A DNA stretch of 64,000 bases from Sphingomonas parapaucimobilis NBRC 15100 (GCF_000787715.1 NZ_BBPI01000069.1:107207-171206); one strand, 5' to 3'; positions 9,504-18,281 are shown, numbered from the stretch's first letter. Translations and numbers: made by a program. Notes: a model not told the origin generated them from the letters alone.

Positions 9504-9515
9504 AGCGTTTTCCAC

Positions 9516-9659
9516 TCAATCCGGTTCATAGCCGCACGAGCTGAAGTAGTTGGCGCATTCGGCGGGCTGGAAGATGTCGACGAGCCTGCCGATCAAACCC
9601 CACAGCCCGTTGACGGTTCGTTCGCCCGCCTTGCGCAGCATGGCCTTGAGCCGGGAAAA
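9516..9659 (-). pseudogene. IS630-family transposase, 3' remnant
   Basis: On the minus strand the last 48 codons read FSRLKAMLRKAGERTVNGLW, then GLIGRLVDIFQPAECANYFS and SCGYEPD before the stop. This matches the extreme C-terminus of IS630-type DDE transposases. The rest of the gene is gone. Immediately upstream on its coding strand the sequence becomes that of the IS1111-type element, whose insertion presumably broke it. A likely IS630 end (TAGAGCGTTTTCCACTCA) sits at 9502-9519. Confidence 0.65.
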
Positions 9660-9671
9660 TGAACTGATGAG

Positions 9672-11048
9672 GTGGATGCCCCCTTCATCCGGCATCGTAT
9701 GATGCCTGAGCGGCGCGACGCTGCGCTGGAGATGGAGGAGCACATGACCGACGTTCACATTCTCGCGATCGATCTTGCCAAGCGCAGCTTCCAGGTCTGC
9801 GCGACCGCCGCGGGAGGGGCGGTTCTATTTAATCGGATGGTTTCGCGCGCGAAGCTTGAGACGGTTCTGCGCGAGCAGACAGCTTGCATCGTGGCGATGG
9901 AGGCGTGCGCGACGAGCCATTTCTGGGGACGGTTTGCGCAAGGCCTTGGCCACGAGGTGCGGCTGATCCCGCCGATCTACGTGAAGCCGTTCGTCAAACG
10001 ACAGAAGAACGATGCGGCGGACGCGGCTGCGATCGCCGAAGCCGCGCTACGGCCGAACCTACATTACGTGGCGGTCAAGAGCGCGGAGCATCAGGCCCGC
10101 GCAGTCGCATTCCGGACCCACCAGTCCTTTATCGGACAGCGCACCCAACTGATCAACGCTCTGCGGGGACATCTTGGTGAGTTCGGCCTCGTCGTTGCGC
10201 AAGGGCCGACAGGTCTCAAGACCGTCGCTGGTGTGATCGACGACGATGCGACCGATCTGCCTGACGCTGTGCGCGATATCGTTCGTCTTTACCTCGACCA
10301 GATCGCGGTGCTCACGCAGAAGATCGACGACCTGCACTTCAAGCTGCGCGCCGCGACCAAGGTCGACGACGCGATGCGTCGGCTCTGCACAGTGCCGGGA
10401 GTCGGCCCGGTGACCGCGGGCGCAATAATGGCATTCGCACCCGATCTGCGTGCCTTCGCCAGCGGCCGAAACTTCGCCGCGTGGCTCGGTTTGGTCCCAC
10501 GGCAGCGATCGACCGGCGGCAAGACCCGGCTCGGCGGCGTAAGCAAGATGGGCCAGGCCGATATCCGCAAGCTGTTGATCGTTGGCGCGATGAGCAGGAT
10601 CCGTTGGATCATCCGGCGCGGCGTGTTGCCCGACAACTGGCTCGGCCGCGTGCTGGGGCGCAAGCCGCGGATGGTGGCGGCCGTCGCGCTGGCCAACAAA
10701 ATGGCGCGCATGATCTGGGCGATGATGACGCGCGAACAGAATTACCGGATGGCGTGACGCGCTTGCCCCCACACAAGGGCGAAACGCGGAGCGCTTAGGG
10801 GCTGACAGCCCCGACAAGGAGATCGACAGACGATCATGCGGCAAGGACTTCAATGTTCCAGGACGAGCAAACCAGGCCCGCCGCTCGAGCAATAAAGCTC
10901 TCTGAACCGATGTGGACCTCGTTCTTCGAACTGCATACCGGCCCGCGGCGAATATCAGGCCACAATATGAGGCCTGACACACGAGCGATAGAAGCGCCAA
11001 GCCAACCAAACCGTCTGAAAATCACCTTGCAAAACTGGGGGCATCCAC
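9672..11048 (+). mobile_element. complete IS1111-type (IS110 family) element
   Basis: A transposase gene is flanked by perfect 12-bp subterminal inverted repeats: GTGGATGCCCCC at 9672-9683 and GGGGGCATCCAC at 11037-11048. This is the arrangement of the IS1111 subgroup, which lacks true terminal repeats. The size of about 1.38 kb between the repeats is right for the group. The true ends lie a few bases outside the repeats and cannot be fixed from one copy. The 10758-11036 part is the noncoding right end that usually carries sequence needed for recombination. I see no gene in it. Confidence 0.8.
9744..10757 (+). CDS. IS1111-type transposase
   Basis: This DEDD transposase has 337 residues. The N-terminal RuvC-like domain begins HILAIDLAKRSFQVC, with Asp10 as the first catalytic acid, and continues with VAMEACATSHFWGR and KRQKNDAADAAAIAEAA. 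The C-terminal domain contains the helix-hairpin-like CTVPGVGPVTAGAIMAF and the serine-bearing region LGLVPRQRSTGGKTRLGG. I start at the ATG at 9744 because GGAGGAG lies directly upstream. An in-frame ATG at 9672 would begin inside the inverted repeat. The frame is intact, so the element may be active. Confidence 0.9.
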   Translation: MTDVHILAIDLAKRSFQVCATAAGGAVLFNRMVSRAKLETVLREQTACIVAMEACATSHFWGRFAQGLGHEVRLIPPIYVKPFVKRQKNDAADAAAIAEAALRPNLHYVAVKSAEHQARAVAFRTHQSFIGQRTQLINALRGHLGEFGLVVAQGPTGLKTVAGVIDDDATDLPDAVRDIVRLYLDQIAVLTQKIDDLHFKLRAATKVDDAMRRLCTVPGVGPVTAGAIMAFAPDLRAFASGRNFAAWLGLVPRQRSTGGKTRLGGVSKMGQADIRKLLIVGAMSRIRWIIRRGVLPDNWLGRVLGRKPRMVAAVALANKMARMIWAMMTREQNYRMA

Positions 11049-11051
11049 ACA

Positions 11052-11213
11052 CGCCCCTCCCGCGGCGGTCGCGCAGACCTGGAAGCTGCGCTTGGCAAGA
11101 TCGATCGCGAGAATGTGAACGTCGGTCATGTGCTCCTCCATCTCCAGCGCAGCGTCGCGCCGCTCAGGCATCATACGATGCCGGATGAAGGGGGCATCCA
11201 CCTCATCAGTTCA
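11052..11213 (-). repeat. 162-bp inverted copy of the IS1111-type left end
   Basis: Positions 11052-11213 read as the reverse complement of 9660-9821, base for base as far as I can check by eye. They include the inverted repeat (11190-11201) and the first codons of the transposase. It starts only four bases beyond the right repeat of the full element. It is therefore a second, head-truncated copy facing the other way, left by an insertion or deletion between two copies. Confidence 0.9.
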
Positions 11214-11316
11214 AAGCTTCGCCGGCAGAGATGAACAAACGGCGGGTTTCGGGTTCCACAAATGCGACGCTGAACGACGTGGATTGGGCGAGAGCGGACC
11301 GGCAGCTTTTCCATCA

Positions 11317-12735
11317 TCAGCGGACAGTCTGCTTTTCTCCGGCGGCGGTGTCCAGCTGACGCTTAACGCGGGGGAGGGGCGGTCTTCCTCGCCGCTTTGA
11401 GGGCTCGTTCCCCAAACGACCATCATCCAGAACCACCCGCGGCGTAGCGAAAACGCCCACCGACTGTGAGCTGCGAGCTGGCGCATTGTTGTTCCGCTGC
11501 CGGTGGTGCGGGTTGGCGCTTTGCAAGGCCTGCGCCATGGCAAGGGCCGCGCCAAGCCGCTTGTTCTCGACGATCTCGGCCTGGTTGACCCGCTGCATCT
11601 TGTCGTAGACGCGGTAGGGCAGGACCACTTCACCGTGCCGCACCTCGATGCGCCCATCGGGAAATTCGCATACGTGGACGCGCTTGCGGGCCAGCGTCCG
11701 CGCCAGGGGCGTCGGCTCCAGGATGAACATCGCCTTATTGTAGTGGAGCGCCAGAGCGCCGGTGACGGAGCGCTCGACACGCCAGACCATCTCGGCTTCA
11801 ACATTCTCGTGCGCGGCAAGCGGCCGATGCGCGTCCCGAGGATCCGCAGGTGGACAGGCGAACTGAGCATTGTGGCGCAAGAGGTAAGAGGGGAGGAAGG
11901 TGTTAGCCTCTTCGATGGAGGAGATGCCTTCAAGCCGCATCGCTTTCACGAGGCGGTTCTGGAGCGTGCTGTTGGCCCGCTCGACCCGCCCCTTGGCCTG
12001 AGGGGAGTTGGCACAGATGATCTCGACGCCCAGCTTGTCGAGCGCGCGGCCCAGGTGCGACATGCCGTCGCCGTCGGCCGTCGCGCGGTTGTTCCGAAAG
12101 GCGCTGTGCTTGTCCGAATAGAAGGCGATCGGCTTGCCGTGCCGCTCGAGATAGGTGCGTGTCGCCTGCAGGTAGGAGAGGGCGCTCTCGCTCTCCGCCA
12201 TCTCGAGGTGCATCAGCTCGCTCGTGGCATCGTCGATATAGACCAGCAGGCTGCAGCGAGGACCGCGGCCCTCGAACCAGTCATGGTCCGAACCGTCGAC
12301 CTGGATGAGCTCGCCGCGGCGCTCGCGCCGGTTGCGGGTCTGGTGGAGCCGGGCGCGCTTGGCGGCCTTTGCCTTCCAGAGGCCGGCGCTGATCATCAGC
12401 TGCCGAAGCGTCTCGTGCGACAGCGTGATGCCGTGGCGCTCCGCGAGGTACTCGGCCGCCAGCGTCGGGCCGAAATCGGCATAGCGCTCGCGAACGACGC
12501 CGAGGATCTGCTCGCGGTAGGTCTCGCTCAACCGGCGGTTGCTCGGCCGACCGCGCTTCCGGGATATCAGGCCAGCAGCGCCGTCAGCGCGGAACCGGTC
12601 GAGCAGCCGATAGACCTGGCGCCGGCATAGCCTGAGCAGCTCACCAGCCTCGCTTGCGGTGATCTCGCCGCGCTCGACCCGCTGCAGCGTTTCGTACCGT
12701 GACAACTCGCTCCGGCTCATCGCGACCACCGTCAT
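11317..12735 (-). CDS. ISNCY/IS1202-type transposase, copy A
   Basis: This integrase-core (rve) transposase has 472 residues. An N-terminal helix-turn-helix (ASEAGELLRLCRRQVYRLLD, residues 27-46) is followed by SRKRGRPSNRR. The catalytic domain carries a D-D-E set at Asp147 (QVDGSDHDW), Asp208 (YSDKHSAFR) and Glu252 (GRVERANSTL). A C-terminal beta-barrel-like region ends in an arginine-rich tail. The frame looks complete. It is clearly related to the copies near 17 kb and 30 kb but differs at many residues, so it is a distinct element of the same family rather than a recent duplicate. Confidence 0.85.
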   Translation of the reverse strand: MTVVAMSRSELSRYETLQRVERGEITASEAGELLRLCRRQVYRLLDRFRADGAAGLISRKRGRPSNRRLSETYREQILGVVRERYADFGPTLAAEYLAERHGITLSHETLRQLMISAGLWKAKAAKRARLHQTRNRRERRGELIQVDGSDHDWFEGRGPRCSLLVYIDDATSELMHLEMAESESALSYLQATRTYLERHGKPIAFYSDKHSAFRNNRATADGDGMSHLGRALDKLGVEIICANSPQAKGRVERANSTLQNRLVKAMRLEGISSIEEANTFLPSYLLRHNAQFACPPADPRDAHRPLAAHENVEAEMVWRVERSVTGALALHYNKAMFILEPTPLARTLARKRVHVCEFPDGRIEVRHGEVVLPYRVYDKMQRVNQAEIVENKRLGAALAMAQALQSANPHHRQRNNNAPARSSQSVGVFATPRVVLDDGRLGNEPSKRRGRPPLPRVKRQLDTAAGEKQTVR

Positions 12736-12800
12736 CAGCGTGCCCCCAATTGCTCGGGCGGCATGCCACTCGGAAGGCGCCGACCAGAGATTGTGACATC

Positions 12801-12841
12801 TCTATCTGGCGGATGAGTGACATTTGTACGTTGCGCTTACA
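12801..12841 (+). repeat. ISNCY-type terminal sequence, copy A
   Basis: TCTATCTGGCGGA, CATTTGTA and GCGCTTACA occur at fixed spacing (offsets 0, 20 and 32). The same three blocks at the same spacing lie beyond the transposase near 30.6 kb, so this is the conserved element end. Two inverted, degenerate copies of the first block follow at 12861-12873 and 12886-12898. Confidence 0.7.
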
Positions 12842-13184
12842 GTGATCACCACAACTTGTTACCGCCAGTTAGAAAAGACACATTCTCCGCCAGATAGAAA
12901 TGACACCGTCCGGTAGAAGCGGGGGCAGCGTGGCGCCTGCCGAAAGCGAGGCGGGGCCATCTGGGGGTGGCCGGTTACCGGCCGGACGGTGACGATTGTA
13001 AGCCAGGCATCGTCTTCGCCGCCATTGCCGGTCGGAGGTGGAGCGGAGCGGAACCGTAGGCCGGCAATGGCGGTGGCCCAATTCGGGGATGGGGGATCTT
13101 TTAAGCCTTGACCGTCAAAATCGTTGTTTATGATCGGTGGCGATTGCTAGTCGACCCTTGGCTTCAAAAGCATAGCATTCGGCC
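12842..13184. other. gene-free GC-rich stretch with inverted repeats
   Basis: I see no convincing gene here. It holds two inverted copies of the IS end block (12861-12898), and a 16-base block AGCGGGGGCAGCGTGG (from about 12917) that recurs at 18008. A perfect palindrome GGCCGGT-T-ACCGGCC lies near 12969. An 11-bp inverted repeat GCCATTGCCGG/CCGGCAATGGC is at 13021-13031 and 13061-13071. It looks like the worn-down end of another element. Confidence 0.5.
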
Positions 13185-13586
13185 GTGAGAGGTTTTGTGA
13201 CACTTACAGAGAACCGGATACGCGAACTCGAGCTGCCCATTAATCGAGCGATCTATCGTCTGGGTCAGGGTATACCGGACTCGGATATCACCGTAGAAAT
13301 GCTGGGCCGGGAGGTCGATCCGGCTGAGCTTTCCGCCATAGTCGCGCTTGCTAGAGCCAAGGCTGCAGAAGGGAATGCTGCGTATCGCGCGATGACCCGA
13401 AAAAGCGCGCTTCTGTACATGTGCGGAGGGGCAGCGCTTTTGATGTTGCTGTGGTGGATGACCAGTGGCGGTTCGGATATGCCGCACGGCCGCTTTTATG
13501 GCCGTGCGATCGTTGGGTATGCTATCGGTGCGGGCATCTTCCTTTACGGACTTTGGCGGTGGATCGATCCAAATTATCGAGCTTAA
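13185..13586 (+). CDS. hypothetical membrane protein with two transmembrane segments
   Basis: This unrecognised 133-residue protein begins at GTG (13185), with a second possible GTG start at 13197. The N-terminal 70 residues are charged and helical (PINRAIYRLGQGIPDSDITV). Two hydrophobic segments follow, at about residues 75-92 (LLYMCGGAALLMLLWWM) and 107-125 (AIVGYAIGAGIFLYGLW). This is a soluble domain facing the cytoplasm plus a membrane hairpin. It stands alone in an IS-bounded island with lower GC than the flanks. Function unknown. Confidence 0.6.
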   Translation: MRGFVTLTENRIRELELPINRAIYRLGQGIPDSDITVEMLGREVDPAELSAIVALARAKAAEGNAAYRAMTRKSALLYMCGGAALLMLLWWMTSGGSDMPHGRFYGRAIVGYAIGAGIFLYGLWRWIDPNYRA

Positions 13587-13698
13587 AGAGCGCGCCTCGA
13601 CGCCTTTTCAAGCTTTGGCGAACGCCAGCATTCGGGGCCCGCTCAGCCAATAACGTGTTGAACCCGCGCCTTCTTTTCGCGGCAGTAGCATAAACCCA

Positions 13699-14442
13699 TC
13701 AACGAGTGGGATTGCGGAGACTAGCTTCCCATATGGCCTGCCTCTGGCTTGGCGGGTTCAAGAGGCACCATATTTTGCGAACTATCGTATCACGCAGCTT
13801 GGCCATTTCCGGATAGTCGTAAACACAAACCATCGCCTCAAACAAAACTCGCTTCTCGTGATATTCTGCACTCAGCTCAGGATTTGCGAGAACCTGATCG
13901 ATCATACGTTGATCCCGCATCCAATTTGTCGCGAGCGTCCTCACAGACGGGAAGTCTGAAATCGTCTCGAACTTTTTAATGTTGTCCACTTCATTGACAA
14001 GATGATATCCAAGAAGCTGACCATTGCCATCAAAAATTGAATCAGCGATACGCCCTGCTACGTGGTCAAACCCCTTGCTGCGCAAATCCGTTACAAATAG
14101 GTCTTTCTTGCCATTGAAAAGGTTCTGAGCGATGAGCTTACATTCGCGCAGCTCTTTCGCCAACGGAATAGAAAATTCATCGCCTTGTTGCTTGTCAAGG
14201 CGCATCGCGATCTCGAGGTCTCGAATTGCTTCGCCAAAAAGAAGTCGCCAGCGATATAATTTTGCACGATTAATTAGGGGTGCCGGATTCGGGTTTACCT
14301 CAAACGAACGCGTGTAGAGCGCGATAGCAGCGGCTGTGCGATACTCACTGGCTGCCTTCATTCCGTCCGAGAAAAGCTGTTGGCCGACTTCGTAGGCTGG
14401 TGTCTGAGGCACGCCACCGGTGCCGAACAATTTCCGAAACAT
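13699..14442 (-). CDS. hypothetical TPR-like protein
   Basis: This 247-residue protein starts MFRKLFGTGG, with AAGG eight bases before the ATG. Residues 20-90 read as tetratricopeptide-like helical pairs: AAIALYTRSFEVNPNPAPLI followed by FGEAIRDLEIAMRLD. The rest is helical with no motif I know. Base composition is clearly more AT-rich than the nar or housekeeping genes, suggesting transfer. No partner gene is adjacent on the same strand. The TPR assignment is from helix pattern only. Confidence 0.7.
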   Translation of the reverse strand: MFRKLFGTGGVPQTPAYEVGQQLFSDGMKAASEYRTAAAIALYTRSFEVNPNPAPLINRAKLYRWRLLFGEAIRDLEIAMRLDKQQGDEFSIPLAKELRECKLIAQNLFNGKKDLFVTDLRSKGFDHVAGRIADSIFDGNGQLLGYHLVNEVDNIKKFETISDFPSVRTLATNWMRDQRMIDQVLANPELSAEYHEKRVLFEAMVCVYDYPEMAKLRDTIVRKIWCLLNPPSQRQAIWEASLRNPTR

Positions 14443-14937
14443 CGCTGACCTTCTGAATGGGTGCCTGAAAAAAAGGCAGCCTACGTTCTACCTCACCCCG
14501 TGTCACCCCGCTCTGTTTGGGTCTATTTCAGCAGTGGACTGACCGAGACGCATTGTAGCCCTCGTTGCCCGAGGGCGGCCATGAGCCCAGCAATGCGTAC
14601 GTAGACCCGACGATGCATTGGAAGCGGTAGAAGTACCACTTTGATCTGGCGGAACCCCCGTTAATGCGATGACATCCGCTACTGAGACTGGACCCGTTGC
14701 GACAGCAGCGAGCTCGTTCGGCCTTATTTTAGGATACCGATCTTCCCGAGCCTCCATGCCCGATGCCGTATCGCAGAGTACCCCCCCCATTGAGCGTTCG
14801 GTGGCCCTCAGCGGTAACGGGCTGCCACGCTCGGCTTGCCCTTGGAATAACGGCTTCGGTCCAAGTAGCAGAGCGCTTGCGCTCGAAACGAGGGCGTGGA
14901 AGATTCAAACGGATGTTAAACCTTCAAGGGGGTCTTG
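14443..14937. other. intergenic stretch with a diverged repeat
   Basis: There is no supported gene. Positions 14686-14776 resemble 18078-18168 in the same orientation (shared GACCCG-TGCGACAGCAGCG-GCTCG, CTTCCCGA and CTCCATG-CCGAT-CCG-AT blocks). A minus-strand frame crosses it but lacks other support. It is probably a fragment of a mobile element present twice. Confidence 0.5.
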
Positions 14938-15363
14938 ATGGCCGATTATGTGAGCTTCAACTCAGTAGGTGACTTCGAAGCAAAGGTTCGTGAAGCGGTC
15001 AGCCGCAAGGAAGATATTCGGATCAAAACGTCAAGAAATACATCGGAGGCCTTGGCGGTAATAAAGAGGATCCTTGAAGAAAACGGCCTTCGCTTCCGTG
15101 TGTATACTAGCATGAGATCTGGTGCGGCTACCGCCGCAACAGCCGGGGGTGTCGCTCTGTTGAGTGAGGCAATCCCCATCGCAACGGCAGTAGCTCTAAC
15201 TCCCGTAATGGTCGTGCTGGGCACCGTAGGTGTAGGGGCCGCTGTAGGTATCGCAGCACATAGAATAGCGACTCGAAATCCAGATTACGAAGTCGTCAAA
15301 TACCCGCTTAAGAAGGAGTTATGGCTTCGGTACAAAACAAGGATTGACGTTTCTGAGGCATAA
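14938..15363 (+). CDS. hypothetical protein with a glycine-zipper-like membrane hairpin
   Basis: This is a 141-residue protein of unknown function. The ATG at 14938 is chosen because AAGGGGG lies just upstream. Residues 1-55 are charged and soluble (VGDFEAKVREAVSRKEDIRI). Residues 58-105 form a long alanine/glycine/valine-rich hydrophobic stretch (ATAATAGGVALLSEAIPIAT, then VVLGTVGVGAAVGIAAH) that could make a two-helix membrane hairpin. The C-terminus is charged and basic (EVVKYPLKKELWLRYKTR). The layout recalls small pore-forming or membrane-sensing proteins, but I recognise no family. Confidence 0.65.
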   Translation: MADYVSFNSVGDFEAKVREAVSRKEDIRIKTSRNTSEALAVIKRILEENGLRFRVYTSMRSGAATAATAGGVALLSEAIPIATAVALTPVMVVLGTVGVGAAVGIAAHRIATRNPDYEVVKYPLKKELWLRYKTRIDVSEA

Positions 15364-15464
15364 CTGACCGGGTGCTTCTACTCGCAGCTAGGGCGCAAGC
15401 GCAACGGGCAGCAGTTTATGCTACGGATTATTGTGCATCGTTTGGACTAGATGACCGGCGTCGC

Positions 15465-16418
15465 TCAGTCTTCGGAGTCGTTCGGTCGATCTAGCTTGTA
15501 GAGGGGAATGTCTGGCACGATACATTCACCTGTATCCTCACCACCCTCCCGAGTGATTACTTGAACCTCCTCTGGATCAAGTTCACGTACCACAACTGGC
15601 GTGCCAGCCCAGCCGCAATCATCGTACACTGGCCTTTCCCAAAGAACATCTGGCGCGTCAGTCCGAACCCCTCCTTCTGGGTAGAGATGTGGAGAAGAGC
15701 ATTTGGGACATGCGTCGGGAACCATCCTCACATGCCTAATGATCGTGCTTATGGCTGTGCCAATCGTGCTCTCAACTAATCCTTGAGCCGCTTCCGCATC
15801 ATGCCAAGCGGATTTCTTTGCGTGTGTAAGCCAATTAGAAAACGTCCAACATTCTAGCATTAGTGTTTTTAGAAGGTGCCTACGCTCCTTCTGGTCTGAC
15901 CCGCCGAGCATGACATTGCACAATATCTCTGTCCAAGCGCGAAAGTCGGCCCTCTTTGGTGCGTCTTTCTCGACCCATTCAGCCACATCCTGTGCGGCTC
16001 CTACGAAGCTCAAAAGTGCCTCTCGACATCGAACACCAACAGATTGATAATCACTCACATTTTCAGACTGGCGCAACGCATCTCCGAGTTGTCCAATTTG
16101 GTTCAGTGTATCTGCAAATGCTCTTATGTTGAAATCGGTCTCTTTCTGCTGCTCGGTTCTGGGGATGCGTATACACAGTCCCATGTGGAACGTGACGGCG
16201 TAATCCATGTTCGGGAACTGTGTCTGAGAATATAGATTTGTCGGGTTCGTGATGACCCACCATCGTCCGTCGCTTGCGTGTACATCCCATACGTCATGAC
16301 GGTGACCGATGATATTCTCTGAATAGACTTTCTGGAGGAACGTAATCGTGTCTTTTGGTGACTGTCCTAGGAAGTATTCTTCTACGTACTGTTTTTCCTC
16401 TGCCGTGTGCGGGAGCAT
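15465..16418 (-). CDS. hypothetical protein with C-terminal zinc-ribbon-like cysteines
   Basis: This is a 317-residue protein of unknown function. I take the ATG at 16418 because GAGG precedes it, although the frame stays open to an ATG at 16493. The N-terminal 90 residues include DVWDVHASDGRWWVITNPTN and a substrate-pocket-like aromatic cluster. The middle is helical (residues 100-230). Near the C-terminus CPKCSSPHLYPEG, followed by DDCGW, suggests a metal-binding ribbon with one ligand less usual. AT-rich codon use contrasts with neighbours. It sits alone between a small unknown gene and an ISNCY copy, in cargo-like context. Confidence 0.65.
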   Translation of the reverse strand: MLPHTAEEKQYVEEYFLGQSPKDTITFLQKVYSENIIGHRHDVWDVHASDGRWWVITNPTNLYSQTQFPNMDYAVTFHMGLCIRIPRTEQQKETDFNIRAFADTLNQIGQLGDALRQSENVSDYQSVGVRCREALLSFVGAAQDVAEWVEKDAPKRADFRAWTEILCNVMLGGSDQKERRHLLKTLMLECWTFSNWLTHAKKSAWHDAEAAQGLVESTIGTAISTIIRHVRMVPDACPKCSSPHLYPEGGVRTDAPDVLWERPVYDDCGWAGTPVVVRELDPEEVQVITREGGEDTGECIVPDIPLYKLDRPNDSED

Positions 16419-16626
16419 CTCATTTGCCTCAAAAAAAGCCGCCTGACCGCGATCATCGCTAGTAGCTGCGCACGAATACCTCGCGAACAGCATCGCGTTT
16501 GCAAGCCGAAGCCATTACCGTGATTGGCCCACCCAACAAAAAATGATGGTGCCGCTGCGCTTTTGACCATCCGGAATGGGATCGTCAGAGAGATCATATT
16601 GAGACTGCGGGCGATACGCCATGGGG

Positions 16627-18006
16627 TTATCCTGTCTGTTGGTGGACGTACTCTCCCAGGCCGCGCGCGACGAATTCGTCGTTTGAGAGGCGAGGGCCTC
16701 GCTTCAGGCGCTGATTGCCCAGTTTTCGGCGATCCAGCTTCGGCCCAGGTGGCACGGGCGAGGGGGGCTTGAACATCCCTTCGGGCTGCGCGGTACGCGC
16801 AGGCTCGTTGTTGTTGCGCTTGGTGTGGTGCGGCTGCACTTGCTGTATGGCGTGAGCGAGGGCCAGCGCCGCGTCGAGGTGCTTATTGTCGACCACGGGC
16901 GCCTGGTTGACCCGGCGCATCTTGTCAAAGACGCGATAGGGCAAAACTTCGCCGTCGTGTTGGATCTCGAGCCGGCCATCCGGATACTCGCACACATCCA
17001 CCTTCTTGCGGGCGAGGCGCTGTGCGGCCGGGGACGGCTCCAGGATGAACATCGCCTTGTTGTAATGGAGGGTGAGGGCGCCGGTGACGGTGCGCTGTTC
17101 GCGCCAGACCATCTCGGCTTCGAGGTCCTCGTGGATAGCGAGCGGCCGGTGCAGATCGCGCGGGTCGAACGGCGCCTTGGCGAACCGTTGATTGTGCTGC
17201 GCCATGTAGGAGGGGAGGAAGGCGTTGGCTTCGTCGATGGTGTTGATGCGGTGGAGCCGCATCGCCTTCACAAGCCGGTCCTGCAGCGTGGCATTGGCGC
17301 GCTCGACACGGCCCTTCGCCTGCGGCGAATTTGCGCAGATCAGCTCGATGTTCAGCCGGTCCAGCGCGCGCCCAAGATGGGTCATCCCGTCGCCGTTTGC
17401 CGAGGCCGTGTTGTTGCGGAAGGCGCTGTGCTTGTCCGTGTAAAAGGCGACTGGCTTGCCGTGTCGCTCGAGATACGTCCGCGTCGCGCGCATGTACGAG
17501 AAGGTGCTCTCGCTCTCGACCATCTCGACGTGCATCAGCTCGCTCGTCGCGTCGTCGATGAACACCAGCAGCGTGCATTGCGGGCCGCGGTCCTCGAACC
17601 ACCGGTGTTTCGACCCGTCGACCTGGACCAGCTCGCCGCGACAGTCACGCCGATAGCGGGGCTGGTAGGGGCGAGGGCACCTAGCAGCGCGGTCCTTCCA
17701 AAGGCCCGCCTCCATCATGATCTGCCGCAGCGTCTCACACGAGAGGCCCAGGCCGTGCCGCTCTGCGAGGTATTCGCGCGCGAGCGTTGGCCCGAAGTCG
17801 GCATAGTTTTCCCGCACGAGCGCGACCATCTCGGCGCGGAATGCATCGCTAAAGCGCCGGTTGCTCGAGCGTCCGCGCTTGCGCGACACGAGGCCGGCAG
17901 CGCCCTCCTGTCGAAGCCGATCGAGCAGCCGGTAGACTTGCCGCCGTTGGAGGCCCAGCAGTTCCATCGCGTCTGCAATCCGGATCTCGCCGCGCCCGAG
18001 CCGCAT
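16627..18006 (-). pseudogene. ISNCY/IS1202-type transposase, copy B (5'-truncated)
   Basis: The protein is nearly the same as copy C near 30 kb, with occasional substitutions, and keeps the catalytic Asp-Asp-Glu residues (VDGSKH, YTDKHSAF, GRVERANAT). It lacks the first 17 residues present in copy C. Identity breaks off at 18009, where an unrelated sequence with a long inverted repeat begins. A start at ATG 18006 (MRLGRGEIR) is possible but would remove the beginning of the HTH region, and no terminal repeat is left on that side. I treat it as a broken copy. Confidence 0.8.
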
Positions 18007-18062
18007 CAGCGGGGGCAGCGTGGAGCTATCCCACAGCGCAGCGCTGCCCCCGCTGATGCGGC
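18000..18062. repeat. perfect 21-bp inverted repeat at the broken end of ISNCY copy B
   Basis: The arm at 18000-18020 is the reverse complement of 18042-18062, with a 21-base loop. The left arm begins inside transposase coding sequence shared with copy C, so the right arm is an inverted duplicate of coding DNA. It would form a very stable hairpin. Confidence 0.85.
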
Positions 18063-18077
18063 CAACTCTCGGCTCCT

Positions 18078-18168
18078 GACTCGGGACCCGCTGCGACAGC
18101 AGCGGGCTCGGTCACGCCGGTTTTCAGGCGCTCTGCCTTTCCCGAAACTCCATGTCCGATACCGCATT
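18078..18168. repeat. diverged repeat related to 14686-14776
   Basis: Roughly 90 bp align with 14686-14776 with scattered mismatches, in the same orientation. Downstream, TTTCGGGAAA-like palindromic words occur three times (about 18146-18200). It resembles a mobile-element end or recombination site, but the family is unknown. Confidence 0.5.
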
Positions 18169-18281
18169 TCGGGAAAAGGCAATCGGGAACATATTTCGGG
18201 AAAACGCGCCGCCTGAGCGGCCCACAGCGCACTCGTCGGTGTGACATCGTGCCGGCCGACCTTCCTTTACGGGAACGCCGA

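Noticed and set aside
12842..13184. Riboswitch or small RNA in the GC-rich inverted repeats
   Set aside because: Hairpins are present but no known RNA signature, and the stretch looks like the end of a mobile element.
14503..14790. 95-codon minus-strand frame
   Set aside because: No ribosome site or family; it overlaps a diverged repeat also partly open at 18026-18247, so the shared residues reflect repeated DNA rather than proven protein.
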